This document shows, piece by piece, positions 36,727 to 45,757 of a stretch of DNA of 64,000 nucleotides. The notes under the pieces are model-generated. The model made no database searches. It worked only from the letters and a program-made list of their open reading frames with translations, and was not told the DNA's origin. Both the position numbers and the translations under genes were made by a program. The first letter of the stretch is position 1; the number at the start of each line of letters is the position of its first letter. Source of the stretch: an uncultured Caulobacter sp. (GTDB taxonomy: Bacteria; Pseudomonadota; Alphaproteobacteria; Caulobacterales; Caulobacteraceae); contig NZ_CALCDX010000046.1 in NCBI RefSeq assembly GCF_937900395.1, positions 1 through 64,000 on the forward strand, given 5' to 3'.

Positions 36727-37389
36727 ATGCGACCTGGCGCACTCCCGACCCCCCCGACCGCATCGTCTCAGGGCGACCAGCATGAGCCGTGTGCGACGGC
36801 GATCTCTGAGGCCTTTGCACGGCATGGCGCGCGGCTCCTCTGTCGGCGCCGGACGACGATCTATAGCGAAGGGGGGTGCGCCGATCGGGCCTTCTATATC
36901 CGGCGCGGCGTCGTGCGCACCAGCCGCGTGAGCGCGACCGGGCGACGAGAGGTCGGTGACTTCTACGGGCCTGGGAGTGTGTACGGGCTGGAGTCGGGCG
37001 CCGCGCGTTGCTTTGCCGCCGAGGCGGTCACCGATTGCGAGTTTCTGATCGTGTTTCGTCACGAGATCCGCTTCGATCCGCAGCTGCAGCAGGCGATCGA
37101 CGCGGCTATGCGGCTGGAGCTGGCGCGAATGCAAGACCATCTGTCCCTCCTCCGCCGGATGAGCGCCCGGGAGAAGGTCGCAAGCTTTCTGACCCGGCTC
37201 TCGGGGCCCCACGCTGTGAGCCCCGCCCTGCCGATGGGGCGGCAGGATGTCGCCGATTTTCTCGGCCTGACCATGGAGACTGTGTCCCGCGTGCTCAGCC
37301 AATTCGAGCGGGACGGCGTTCTGCGTTTCGCCGGGCCGCGCCAGTTTGAGGTTCACCGGCCGCAGGTTCTTGCGGCGCTAGCGGCCTGA
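36727..37389 (+). CDS. fixK: Crp/Fnr-family regulator, FixK type
   Basis: A 220-residue Crp/Fnr protein: cyclic-nucleotide-like beta roll (about 30-120), dimer helix, and HTH (about 170-205) with DVADFLGLTMETVSRVLSQFE. The recognition helix E-SR is the FNR/FixK signature for TTGA half sites. No N-terminal four-cysteine cluster is visible, so it is FixK rather than Fnr and should depend on FixLJ for expression. It is followed at once by fixL and fixJ. I infer it binds the TTGA-N6-TCAA boxes across this window. Confidence 0.9.
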   Translation: MRPGALPTPPTASSQGDQHEPCATAISEAFARHGARLLCRRRTTIYSEGGCADRAFYIRRGVVRTSRVSATGRREVGDFYGPGSVYGLESGAARCFAAEAVTDCEFLIVFRHEIRFDPQLQQAIDAAMRLELARMQDHLSLLRRMSAREKVASFLTRLSGPHAVSPALPMGRQDVADFLGLTMETVSRVLSQFERDGVLRFAGPRQFEVHRPQVLAALAA

Positions 37390-37518
37390 AAGTCGCCTGC
37401 CGAGGAAGGCTGAGAACTTGCCTTCGTCTCATCCTCCGCCCAAGCTCGCTCAGATGCTGCCTGGGGGGCGATCCGCACGGCCCTGAAGACGCGGCTTGGC
37501 GAGGCTGCCGGCTACGCC

Positions 37519-38939
37519 GTGGCGATCACCGCCGCGCTGCTTTGCAGCCTGCTCAGGCTCCTGGTCGATCCGCTGTTGGGGAACGAGATGGGCCTCCTGC
37601 TCTTCGTGCCGGCGATATTGGCCGCGGCGATGGCCGGCGGCGCGGGCCCCACCTTCGTGGCTGCTACGCTGTCGATCGGCTCGAGCCTCGCCATAGCCCG
37701 GTTTCACCTGGATGGCGACGCTGTGGTGCGGATCGTGATCTTTATCCTGATCGCGCTGACGGTGGGGTGGCTCGGCTCGCGGATGCTGCGGAATGGCCGC
37801 GAGCTCGAACGCTTTGTGGGCGCGCTTCACGAGCGCGAGGTGCGGCTGCAATCGATCCTCGAAACCGTGCCCGACGCTTTGGTCATCATCGATGAGCGCG
37901 GCGCGATCGACGCACTCTCGCCCGCCGCCGAACGGCTCTTCGGCTGGTCGGGCGCGGAGCTGAAGGGCCGGAACGTCGCGCTGCTGATGCCGGAGCCCGA
38001 TCGGTCGCAGCACGGTGCTTATCTGGCGCGCTACCTGGCCACGGGCGAAAAGCGCATAATCGGGAAAGGTCGGGTGCTGATCGGCCAGCGTTGCGACGGC
38101 TCGACCTTTCCCATGCAGCTGGCGGTGGGCGAGATGGTCCTCGGGTCAAAGCGCCTTTTCACCGGCTTTGTTCGCGATCTCACCGAACGACAGGACGCCG
38201 ATCGCCGGCTTCGGGATGTGCAGGGGGAGTTGCTCCACGTCTCCCGCCTGGCTTCGCTGGGCGAAATGACGTCTGCGCTCGCCCATGAGCTCAACCAGCC
38301 GCTGGCGGCGGCGACCAGCTATATGGAAGGCAGCCTCATGCTGCTTGAGCGCGCACCAGTTGATTTTCAACGCCTGAAGGCGATGATTGGCCAGGGTGGG
38401 GAGCAGACTTGGCGGGCGGGGGAAATCCTGCGACGGATGCGGGACTTCTCAGTGAGGGGCGAAACCGAGCAACGGATCGAGCGCTTGTCACCGCTTCTTC
38501 AGGAGGCCGCCGCCCTCGCCCTGGTCGGGCCAGGAACCCGCGACGTGCGATTGTCCTTCCAGATCGACCCTGCCGCAGACGCAGCTCGCATCGACAAGGT
38601 GCAAATCCAGCAGGTCGTCGTCAATCTCGTACGCAATGGGATCGAGGCGATGGAGGGCGCGGCCGACAAGTCCCTTGCCGTTGGGACAAGTCCGGCAATG
38701 GCATGGTGGAGGTATGGGTTAGCGATCGCGGCGCAGGGCTGAGCGAGGCGGCGGCCTCGACATTGTTCGAGCCCTTTCGGTCGACCAAGCCGGGCGGCAT
38801 GGGCATTGGACTTTCTATTTCCCGGACGATCATCGAAGCCCATGGAGGGCGGATCTGGGCAGATCTCAATCCTGTCGGCGGCGCGGTCTTCCGCTTCACG
38901 CTACCCGGCGTGCATGCCGAGGCGGGTAGCGATGTCTGA
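37519..38939 (+). pseudogene. fixL: oxygen-sensing histidine kinase FixL, one internal frameshift
   Basis: A membrane-anchored kinase: two to four helices (about 1-88), then a PAS domain with the haem pocket of true FixL. The proximal histidine is H165 in DRSQH and the distal arginine R185 in GKGR, and EPDRSQHGAYLARYLATGE (split) closely follows rhizobial FixL. Phospho-acceptor H256 lies in SALAHELNQPL. The frame breaks near 38690; the ATPase G boxes (GAGLSEAAAS, GGMGIGLSIS) continue in another frame. The GTG at 37519 lacks a clear site; an ATG at 37453 followed by a G6 run may be the true start after another indel. Its end overlaps fixJ by 8 nt. If the break is a read error, the sensor is functional. 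Confidence 0.85.
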
Positions 38940-39537
38940 GCCGCGGGTGCATCTGATCGATGACGAGGACTCCGTGCGCAACGCCATGAGCTTCATCCTC
39001 GACATGGCGGATCTGCCGTCCCGGAGCTACGCCAGCGCGCTCGAGTTTCTCGATGTCGCTGGATCTATCCGTGAGGGATGTGTCGTAACCGACCTGCGGA
39101 TGCCCCATATGAGCGGCCTTGAACTCATCACGCGGATGAAACAGCTGGGGCTTGGACTGCCCGTCGTGATGATCTCCGGCCACGGCGACATCCCCATTGC
39201 CGTCGAGGCGATGCGTGCGGGGGTGGTCGATTTCATCGAGAAGCCTTTCAAGAAGGATGCGCTTCTCGACGCCATCCGCCGGGCGCTCGATAGCGAGGCG
39301 AGCCGCGCCGCGGCTCAGTCCTCGCGGAGCAGGTTCGAGGAGATGATCGCGACGTTGTCGCCGCGACAGACGGACGTGCTGAGGGGCGTCATCGCGGGCA
39401 AGATGAATAAGACGATCGCCAACGAACTTGGCATCAACATCCGCACCGTTGAGGTGCACCGGGCGCACGTCATGAGCAAGACGCACGCCGCCAGCCTGTC
39501 CGAACTCGTCCGTGTCGCCATGTCAGCGGGCTTCTGA
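38932..39537 (+). CDS. fixJ: response regulator FixJ
   Basis: A 201-residue two-domain regulator: receiver (1-120) with acidic pocket DDED, phospho-acceptor D54 in VVTDLRMP and the lysine in EKPFKKDAL, then a LuxR-type HTH (about 140-198) with LSPRQTDVLRGVIAGKMNKTIA (split) and RTVEVHRAHVM. FixJ-P activates fixK in rhizobia and Caulobacter. ATG at 38932 overlaps the fixL end, the usual fixLJ arrangement. It is intact even though the given fixL is not. Confidence 0.94.
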   Translation: MSEPRVHLIDDEDSVRNAMSFILDMADLPSRSYASALEFLDVAGSIREGCVVTDLRMPHMSGLELITRMKQLGLGLPVVMISGHGDIPIAVEAMRAGVVDFIEKPFKKDALLDAIRRALDSEASRAAAQSSRSRFEEMIATLSPRQTDVLRGVIAGKMNKTIANELGINIRTVEVHRAHVMSKTHAASLSELVRVAMSAGF

Positions 39538-39583
39538 GTCTGAGCGGTCGGATGCCGGCTAACGGCATGATCGCCACCCCCGC

Positions 39584-41335
39584 TCAGGTTACGTCGCCTG
39601 AGCCTCCGCCAATGCTGGCCCTATAGGCGCGCCGGCGATCGCGGATGAACGCATCGACAGCTTCGACCGGCTCGCCGAGGTCGCGCAGCAACGACTCGGA
39701 CAGATGCAGGCTGGCCTCGAAGGTCTCCGGCACGGCGCTGGTTGCGCCGAGGCCATAGAGTCGGGCCGCATGGCGCGCGTCGCGGGCGCGGGCCACAATC
39801 ACCAGATCTGGATGGCGATGGCGCGCCACGCCGACGACGGCTTCGACCCCTTCCGGGGCATCCATGGTTACGACCAGAGCCCGGGCGTCAGCCAGGCCCA
39901 AGCGATCCAAAAGCTCGATCCGGGATCCGTCGCCGAAGTAGATCGGCCGGTCCCGCCGCCGTTCGGCGCTGACGACGCGCGGGTCGCGATCTACGGCGAC
40001 CCAGGCGAAGCCTCTTGCATCGAGGATCTCGGCGATCATGCGGCCGACCCGACCCATGCCGACGATCAGGACACGGCCCGGATTGACGGTCTCGGCGGGG
40101 TCGGCAGATGGCTCGGCGGCGAGCTTGAGAGCAACCGACTTTCGCCCGGCCCAGGCGCCGAAGGCGACGAGACCCGGGGTGAAGGCCATGCTCAGGCTCA
40201 CGGCGACAAACAGCGGCTGCAATAACGAGGTCGAGAGGATCGCAGAGTCGCTGGAGTGTCGGAGCACCACGAACGCGAATTCGCCTCCGCCGCAAAGCGC
40301 GAGGGCGGCCTCAAGGCTGGTGGCCGGCGCCAGCCCAAACAGGCGGCAGGCGACGAGGTTGGCCAGCGCCTTCAGCGACAGCAGGCCCACGGTCAGGCCG
40401 GCGACCAGTGTGGGTTGCACCCAAAGCGCCGACAGGTCCAAGCCCAAGCCAACGCTCAGGAAGAACAGCCCCAGCAACAGGGCTGTGAACGGCTCGATCA
40501 TGACTTCGACCTCGTGCCGGTACTCGGTTTCGGCCAGCAGGACCCCGGCGACAAAGGCCCCAAGCGCCATGGACAGGCCCGCGAGCGCGCTGGCGGCGCC
40601 TGCGCCGATGATCACGAGGAAGGTCGCCGCCATGAAGAGATCCTGGCTCTTGGCGCGGGCGACCAGTTTCATTAAAGGTCGCAGGAGCCACCGGCCGGCC
40701 AGGATCAGGGCGCCGACAGCCAAGACGCCCGGGGCCAGGGCATAGAGCGCTCCAACCTCCACCCCATGCCTTTCCGAGGCGAAGAGGGTGGCGACCGCCA
40801 GCAGGGGCGCGACAGCCAGATCCTGGAATAGGAGTACTCCAAACGCGGCGCGTCCAGCTGGCGCGTGCAGCCGATGACGGCGAGACAGAGCCGGCGTCAC
40901 CATCGCCGTTGAGGAAAGCGCCAGGGCGGCGCCGGCCATGAGGGCGCTTGGCGCATCGGGGACCAGCAGCCGCAGGGCGCCCCCGAGAAGGAGTGACGCG
41001 ATGAGGAGTTGCGCGAGACCCAGGCCGAACACCAGCTTGCGCATCAATCGCAGTCGTTCCCAGGAAAGCCCGAGCCCGAGGTGAAAGAGGAGGAAGGCCA
41101 CCCCCAGCTGCGCAAACTGCTCGAATTCCTCTGGACGGGTGATTGTGAAGGCCGCAATCCAAGGCGCGGACGGCGCCAGGGCGCCGAGTCCATGAGGTCC
41201 GAGGATGACGCCGGCCGCCAGGAATCCTAGCGTGGAGCCGACGCGAAGGCGGGCGAAGATCGGAGCGACTACGCCGGCGGTCGCCAAGAACAGCATGAGG
41301 TCCTTCAAGACCGGCGCGATGGTCGGATCGCTCAT
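39584..41335 (-). CDS. KefB/CPA2-type cation:proton antiporter with RCK domain
   Basis: A 583-residue CPA2 transporter: about 12 membrane helices (residues 10-400) with the helix-5-like motif LLFQDLAVAPLL, then a C-terminal TrkA-N domain with NAD fold LIVGMGRVGRMIAEIL. Members exchange K+ or Na+ for protons and protect against electrophiles and acid/heat shock. KefB is a core gene of the enterobacterial stress-tolerance locus. ATG at 41335 follows GGAGG and overlaps the stop of the upstream frame (ATGA). It converges on fixJ. Confidence 0.93.
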   Translation of the reverse strand: MSDPTIAPVLKDLMLFLATAGVVAPIFARLRVGSTLGFLAAGVILGPHGLGALAPSAPWIAAFTITRPEEFEQFAQLGVAFLLFHLGLGLSWERLRLMRKLVFGLGLAQLLIASLLLGGALRLLVPDAPSALMAGAALALSSTAMVTPALSRRHRLHAPAGRAAFGVLLFQDLAVAPLLAVATLFASERHGVEVGALYALAPGVLAVGALILAGRWLLRPLMKLVARAKSQDLFMAATFLVIIGAGAASALAGLSMALGAFVAGVLLAETEYRHEVEVMIEPFTALLLGLFFLSVGLGLDLSALWVQPTLVAGLTVGLLSLKALANLVACRLFGLAPATSLEAALALCGGGEFAFVVLRHSSDSAILSTSLLQPLFVAVSLSMAFTPGLVAFGAWAGRKSVALKLAAEPSADPAETVNPGRVLIVGMGRVGRMIAEILDARGFAWVAVDRDPRVVSAERRRDRPIYFGDGSRIELLDRLGLADARALVVTMDAPEGVEAVVGVARHRHPDLVIVARARDARHAARLYGLGATSAVPETFEASLHLSESLLRDLGEPVEAVDAFIRDRRRAYRASIGGGSGDVT

Positions 41336-41937
41336 GCGGCCTCCGTTGCGACGGATCGCATTGATCTGGGGCCGCCGCATTTCGGCGCCCGCATTGTCGC
41401 CGCCGATGGCGGAATTGGGCGCCACCGCATCTCCTGGGTGTGTTGCGAAGACGGCGCCGCACCGGCACGATTGTCGGTATGCGCCGAGAGATCAGCGGCG
41501 GATCGGCGCATCCCAGCGGGCGCCGCCTGCCTCTGCCGGTGGATCGCGACCCGCTCCATCGCCCGGAGCGGATCAGCCCGTTGCCGCCCAGGACCTGCAT
41601 CCAGGGCCGCGGGCTTCTCATGCGTAAGCGGACAATCGTTCAAAGGACGGACCGTGACGGTGTCGCCGGGCCGATCCCCAGCCAGAACGGCGGCTCGGAT
41701 CGCGCCACGGACCGCTTCGCGAGCCCTGAGGCGATGTCGCAGCATGCCTTGCGCCCGAGGCTGAGGATCGCCGACCTCGATCCCGGCGTAGTTTGCCAGG
41801 TCCGTCCGACGCTGCGGCGCCAGCGCGCCCGGTGCGAGGGTGTTTGCGAGCACCTCGCCAGACACTGGGGTGATATCGACCCGCAACCCAATGGCCTGCG
41901 CCGCTTCTTCCCTGGCCCGGTCGTCGTCGTTCGGCAT
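41332..41937 (-). CDS. unknown protein translationally coupled to the antiporter
   Basis: A 201-codon frame starting MPNDDDRAREEAAQ at an ATG with GGAGG upstream, and ending in an ATGA overlap with the antiporter start. The first ~105 residues look like a soluble folded domain (ANYAGIEVGDP, then MLRHRLRAREAVRGAIRAAV and GDTVTVRPL). The rest is Arg/Pro-rich and may be out of the true frame after an indel. No family recognised. Coupling suggests a role with the antiporter, but coincidence is possible. Confidence 0.45.
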   Translation of the reverse strand: MPNDDDRAREEAAQAIGLRVDITPVSGEVLANTLAPGALAPQRRTDLANYAGIEVGDPQPRAQGMLRHRLRAREAVRGAIRAAVLAGDRPGDTVTVRPLNDCPLTHEKPAALDAGPGRQRADPLRAMERVAIHRQRQAAPAGMRRSAADLSAHTDNRAGAAPSSQHTQEMRWRPIPPSAATMRAPKCGGPRSMRSVATEAA

Positions 41938-42144
41938 CGCTGTCCTCCGCGTCTTCGCGACCCGGCAAGGCGATACCGGCCAGGGTCGAAAGGCCAATGG
42001 CATTCACGAGCAGACGCTCCGACGATGACATCTAGGGCGAGGGCTGCTGGCGACAACCGCGCCTCCACCGAAGGAGAAATGGATGCCCCGCCCGCCGCGG
42101 CGTCGTAGATGTCGCCGGAAGGCCTCGGCGCTGCTGATTGCGTG

Positions 42145-42531
42145 CTAGGTTCGCACGTCGCGCGCCCTCGCGTGGCGACAAGCGGACCGGTAGTCGGCCG
42201 CGGCTTTCGGGTCGAAGCGCTCGAGGGCCGAGATCAGGTCGTCGAGATGGGAGACAGGTGCGAACTCGGTGAGGTCGCGCGCATCCGCCATCTCCAGCCC
42301 CAGCGCATCGTTCGCCCAGGCCAGCAGGATGATCCGCTTCTGATCGTCAGTTAGTCCGGCGTGGGCGATCACGTCCGCGGGACGGGCAAAGGCCGACGCC
42401 GGGTCGATCAGCGCATCCACGAACGCAGCCTTGGCCATGGGCGAGGTGGCGGGTGGCGACGGCTCGGCTTCGGGCACCATATGCGCCTTCGCTGGTTGAG
42501 GTTTCGTTTCGAACTTAGCGCGGGGGCGCAT
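42145..42531 (-). CDS. small protein sharing the C-terminal domain of the NDUFS4-like protein
   Basis: A 128-residue soluble protein. Residues about 35-110 (ALIDPASAFARPADVIAH, TDDQKRIILLAWANDALGLEMAD, SHLDDLISALERFD) align by eye with the second domain of the NDUFS4-like protein at 34.2-35.0 kb. The pattern is a Pro-Ala-D-V/I start, QKR.IL..W in a helix and a final LD helix. Unknown function; a protein-interaction domain is plausible. It stands upstream of the antiporter genes on the same strand. Confidence 0.65.
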   Translation of the reverse strand: MRPRAKFETKPQPAKAHMVPEAEPSPPATSPMAKAAFVDALIDPASAFARPADVIAHAGLTDDQKRIILLAWANDALGLEMADARDLTEFAPVSHLDDLISALERFDPKAAADYRSACRHARARDVRT

Positions 42532-42560
42532 ACCGGCAAGGTGGTATGTAACAGCTGGCC

Positions 42561-43467
42561 CTAGCTGGGCCGCGCCTCGGATCTTGCTGGCCTCTCGTCA
42601 TCGCGCAGGACGACGTAGGTGGCGGGGATCACCAGCACGGTCAGCAGGGTGGACGACGCCAGGCCGAACAGCAGGCTGATGGCGAGGCCCTGGAAGATCG
42701 GGTCGAACAGATCACCGCCGCCCCGATCATGGCGGCCAGCGCCGTCAGCAGGATCGGCTTGAAGCGGATGGCGCCGGCCGAGAGCAGCGCGTCGCGCAGG
42801 GGCCGGCCCTCGGCCTGCTCAGGGCGGATGAAGTCCACGAGCAGGATCGAGTTGCGCACGATGATGCCGGCCAGCGCGATGAAGCCGATCATCGAGGTGG
42901 CGGTGAACGGCGCCCGGAAAAGCATTGGCCCGCCACGATGCCCACCAGGGTCAGCGGGATGGGCGTCAGGATGACCAGCGGCAGGCGGAAGCTCTTGAAC
43001 TGCGCCACCACCAGGACGTAGATGCCGAGGATCGCCACCCCGAACGCCGCCCCCATGTCGCGGAAGGTGACCCAGGTGATCTCCCACTCGCCGTCCCACA
43101 GGACGGTGGGCCGACTCTCGTCCGTCGGCTGGCCGTTCAGGCGGATGTCGGGCTTGGGCAGCTTGCCCCAGTCGTGCGCCTCGATGGCGTCGTCGACGGC
43201 CAGCATCCCGTAGATCGGCGCCTCGTAGCGGCCGGCGAGGTCGGCCATGACCATCTCGGCGTCGCGGCCGTCGCGGCGATAGATCGGGTACGAGCCGGTC
43301 TCGCGGGTGGCCTCGACCACCTCGCCCAGCTCCACCAGGCGCCGGCCCTGGGCGGTGTTCGCCACGGCCACCGGGGTGGCGGCCAGCCGTTCGCTCCAGG
43401 AAATCAAGGATGTCGAGGGCGCCGGGCTTCCGGCCGCCTCCATCACTCGCCCCCTGAAAGATCCCAA
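42561..43467 (-). pseudogene. RND efflux permease, C-terminal remnant
   Basis: About 300 residues from the C-terminal half of an AcrB/MdtB-like RND pump, in three frames. Seen: LGEVVEATRETGSYPIYRRD, AILGIYVLVVAQFKSFRLPLVI, then FIALAGIIVRNSILLVDF after one shift, and DPIFQGLAISLLFGLASS with VIPATYVVL after another. The first ~700 residues are absent. It cannot form a pump. Another damaged gene, like the ATPase and phosphoketolase remnants. Confidence 0.8.
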
Positions 43468-44060
43468 CGATCGAGCCCCCTTACGCCGAGGCGTTTCGGC
43501 GGATCACGCCAGCCTTGCTGGCGCAGATCTCCGACGTCCTCGGCGATCTAGTCGACCTCAGCACCCGATTCTCGTGAGACGCCACAAGATCGAACCGGCC
43601 CGCAGAAATGGGGCGGCGTACGCCCAGAAAGTCTCGATGAAAGGACCGGAAGCGGAAGGTGGCTCGCGGCCGACCGGCATTGGCGGGGTCCTTTAGGCTC
43701 GACCCAAGCGCTCCGCATGCGTCCGCAGCGGCGACGTGCTCGTCGTTTGCAACGATCGCCTCAGTCGATCGATGGCTCCACTGGATCACCTCTGGCAGCC
43801 GACTCCTGAAGCTGCCAGAGCAACCTATCCGCTACTCGTCGACGGACGCGGCAGCGTGCCGTCTGAAGATGCCGACGATCCGCATCGGTGCGCGGGGGTT
43901 CTGGGAAGTTTGGCGCGGCCCCGAGCACGGGGGTCATCTCGCGAGACTCAAATGCGCCGGCGTTTCCGGCGAGCGGCGCCCCCTTCCGAAGGGGGTGTGG
44001 ACGGAGTCGCCCAGGGAGGGCGTCAGAACGTCGGCACAAGCCTAGCTGGGGCGGCAGCGA
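43468..44060. other. about 590 bp without a supportable gene
   Basis: Short frames on both strands show no domain, ribosome site or coding bias I trust. It separates the RND remnant from the glycine-zipper gene. No FixK-type box or clear terminator was seen. Confidence 0.45.
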
Positions 44061-44066
44061 CAAATT

Positions 44067-44721
44067 TCACCAGCGGCGATACCGATAGACCCATGGGCCG
44101 GGCCGGAACCTAGGCCGCCAATAGTGGTGATTGTGCCAATACCAATAGCGATAGGGTCGGAACACCCAAACCCCTCCCGTCCAGACCCAGGGATTGTACC
44201 AGGGCGGCCCATGGATCACGTCAGGCGGATAAGCGCGCGTTCCGGGCGAGGCATGGACGAATGCCGGCGCCCCCGGCCGCACGATGTACCCCGGAGGGCA
44301 TTGCGACCCGCCCCACCGGATCCGACCGCGGCGCCAGCCGCAGCTCCCAAGGCTCCCCCGATGATCGCGCCGGCGGCCGGATCCCGTCGCTCGGACAGGC
44401 TTGAGCCCAAGATCGCGCCCATAACGCCGCCGATCGCCGCGCCTGCCAGCGCATTGGTGCGTTGATCGATGCAGTTTTGAGCGGCCCATTCCGCAAATCG
44501 CTGGGCGTAGTCTCGATCATACCACTGGGCCTGATCGTCGTAGACCGCCCCCTGCGCTCCGCGCCCGGGGGCGGCGGCGCATGGTGGCCCGTAGGCGGGG
44601 CGGACGCGGGGGAGGCGCCGCCGAGGCGGAGGCGACCGGATGGGCTTCGGCGACGGCGCCGTCGGCAAAGATCAGGCCGATCGCGGCGAGGAGCGCTGGT
44701 CCGTCGAGTCGTCGAGGTCAT
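44067..44721 (-). pseudogene. secreted glycine-zipper/BA14K-like protein, several frameshifts
   Basis: An ATG at 44721 with AAGGAGACC upstream starts the gene, but the signal-peptide-like segment PALLAAIGLIFADGAVAEA is in a second frame. The mid part (WYDRDYAQRFAEWAAQN, then glycine-zipper helices AGAAIGGVMGAILG and AGAIIGGALGAAAGAAVG) is in a third, and the aromatic tail (PPGYIVRPG, YRYWYWHNHHYW) in a fourth segment. The pieces together make a typical alphaproteobacterial surface protein of about 210 residues. Three indels in 650 bp point to decay or poor base calls. Confidence 0.6.
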
Positions 44722-44867
44722 GGCGTCGGTCTCCTTGCTCCTTGAAACGGGCGTTCGCCCCGGCGCTGCAATCCCCTACCGGTATGGCTCCCGAGCAAAA
44801 ACTAGGGCGCGCCTGTCGCAACCCAAACTTCCCCCACCTTGTTCGGAGCGCGGCTGCGATCGCCTGC

Positions 44868-45623
44868 CTAGTCCCGTCGTTGCCCGAACAACGACAGCAG
44901 AAATTGAAACAGGTTGATGAAGTTGATGTACAGGCTGAGCGCACCGTAACTGGTGGCGACACTCCGGGCGGCTTCGGCTCCCCCGAGTTCGTAATAGGCG
45001 ATCTTCAGGCGCTGGGTGTCGTAAGCGATCAGGCCCGCGAAGACGAAAACGCCGATCACGCTGATCATAAACTGCATCAGCTCCGACCTCAGGAACAGAT
45101 TGACGAGAGAGGCGATCACCAACCCGACCACGCCGACGATAAGAAAGGATCCGAAGCCGGTCAGATCCTTCTTTGTGACGTAGCCGAAGAGGCTGAGGGC
45201 GCCGAAAGCCGTAGCCGTGATCAGGAACATCGAGACGATGGACGCCCCAGTATAGACAAGTCCGACGACCCCCAGGGACGCGCCGATCAGGGCCACGATC
45301 GTCCAGTAGAGCGCGCTTGCGGCTCCGCTTGTCGGATTGCGCATAGCAAACCCGGAGACCAGCAGGATTCCGAGCGGTGCGATGGCCACGATCCAGCCGA
45401 TCGGCGTCATGCCGGCCAGATGGCCATCGGCGCTCGTCACGAACATCAGGTCCCGGACCGGGGGGACGCTGGAGGTGAGGTAGGCGAGGGCGGCCGAGAC
45501 CAAGAGCCCCAGGGCCACCTTATTGTAGACGCCGATCATGAAGGATCGCAGGCCGGCGTCGATCGCCATGTCGGCGCGTGTGCTCAGGATTGTCGCGTGG
45601 CGGGCGCGCTGGAAGTCGCTCAT
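44868..45623 (-). CDS. Bax inhibitor-1 (BI-1/YccA) family membrane protein
   Basis: A 251-residue protein with seven hydrophobic helices and the BI-1 features MIGVYNKVALGLLVSAALAY (start), SMFLITATAFGALSLFGY and the C-terminal LSLYINFINLFQFLLSLFG. Bacterial members act as pH-gated calcium leaks, and YccA modulates FtsH in E. coli, which is of interest because ftsH is in this island. I chose ATG 45623 because the 40 codons before it are not family-like. It lies 134 bp after pgk on the same strand. Confidence 0.92.
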   Translation of the reverse strand: MSDFQRARHATILSTRADMAIDAGLRSFMIGVYNKVALGLLVSAALAYLTSSVPPVRDLMFVTSADGHLAGMTPIGWIVAIAPLGILLVSGFAMRNPTSGAASALYWTIVALIGASLGVVGLVYTGASIVSMFLITATAFGALSLFGYVTKKDLTGFGSFLIVGVVGLVIASLVNLFLRSELMQFMISVIGVFVFAGLIAYDTQRLKIAYYELGGAEAARSVATSYGALSLYINFINLFQFLLSLFGQRRD

Positions 45624-45757
45624 GGCTGGTCGTCCCCAGGATGTGGTTCTCCAGCCAACTCCATCTAGGTCGAACGCCCAATGGAACAAGAGGGGCGCGC
45701 GGCGGTGATGCGGCGGGCCTCCGCTCAACGGCCCTCCGCGCAAAGGTCCAGTCGCCG

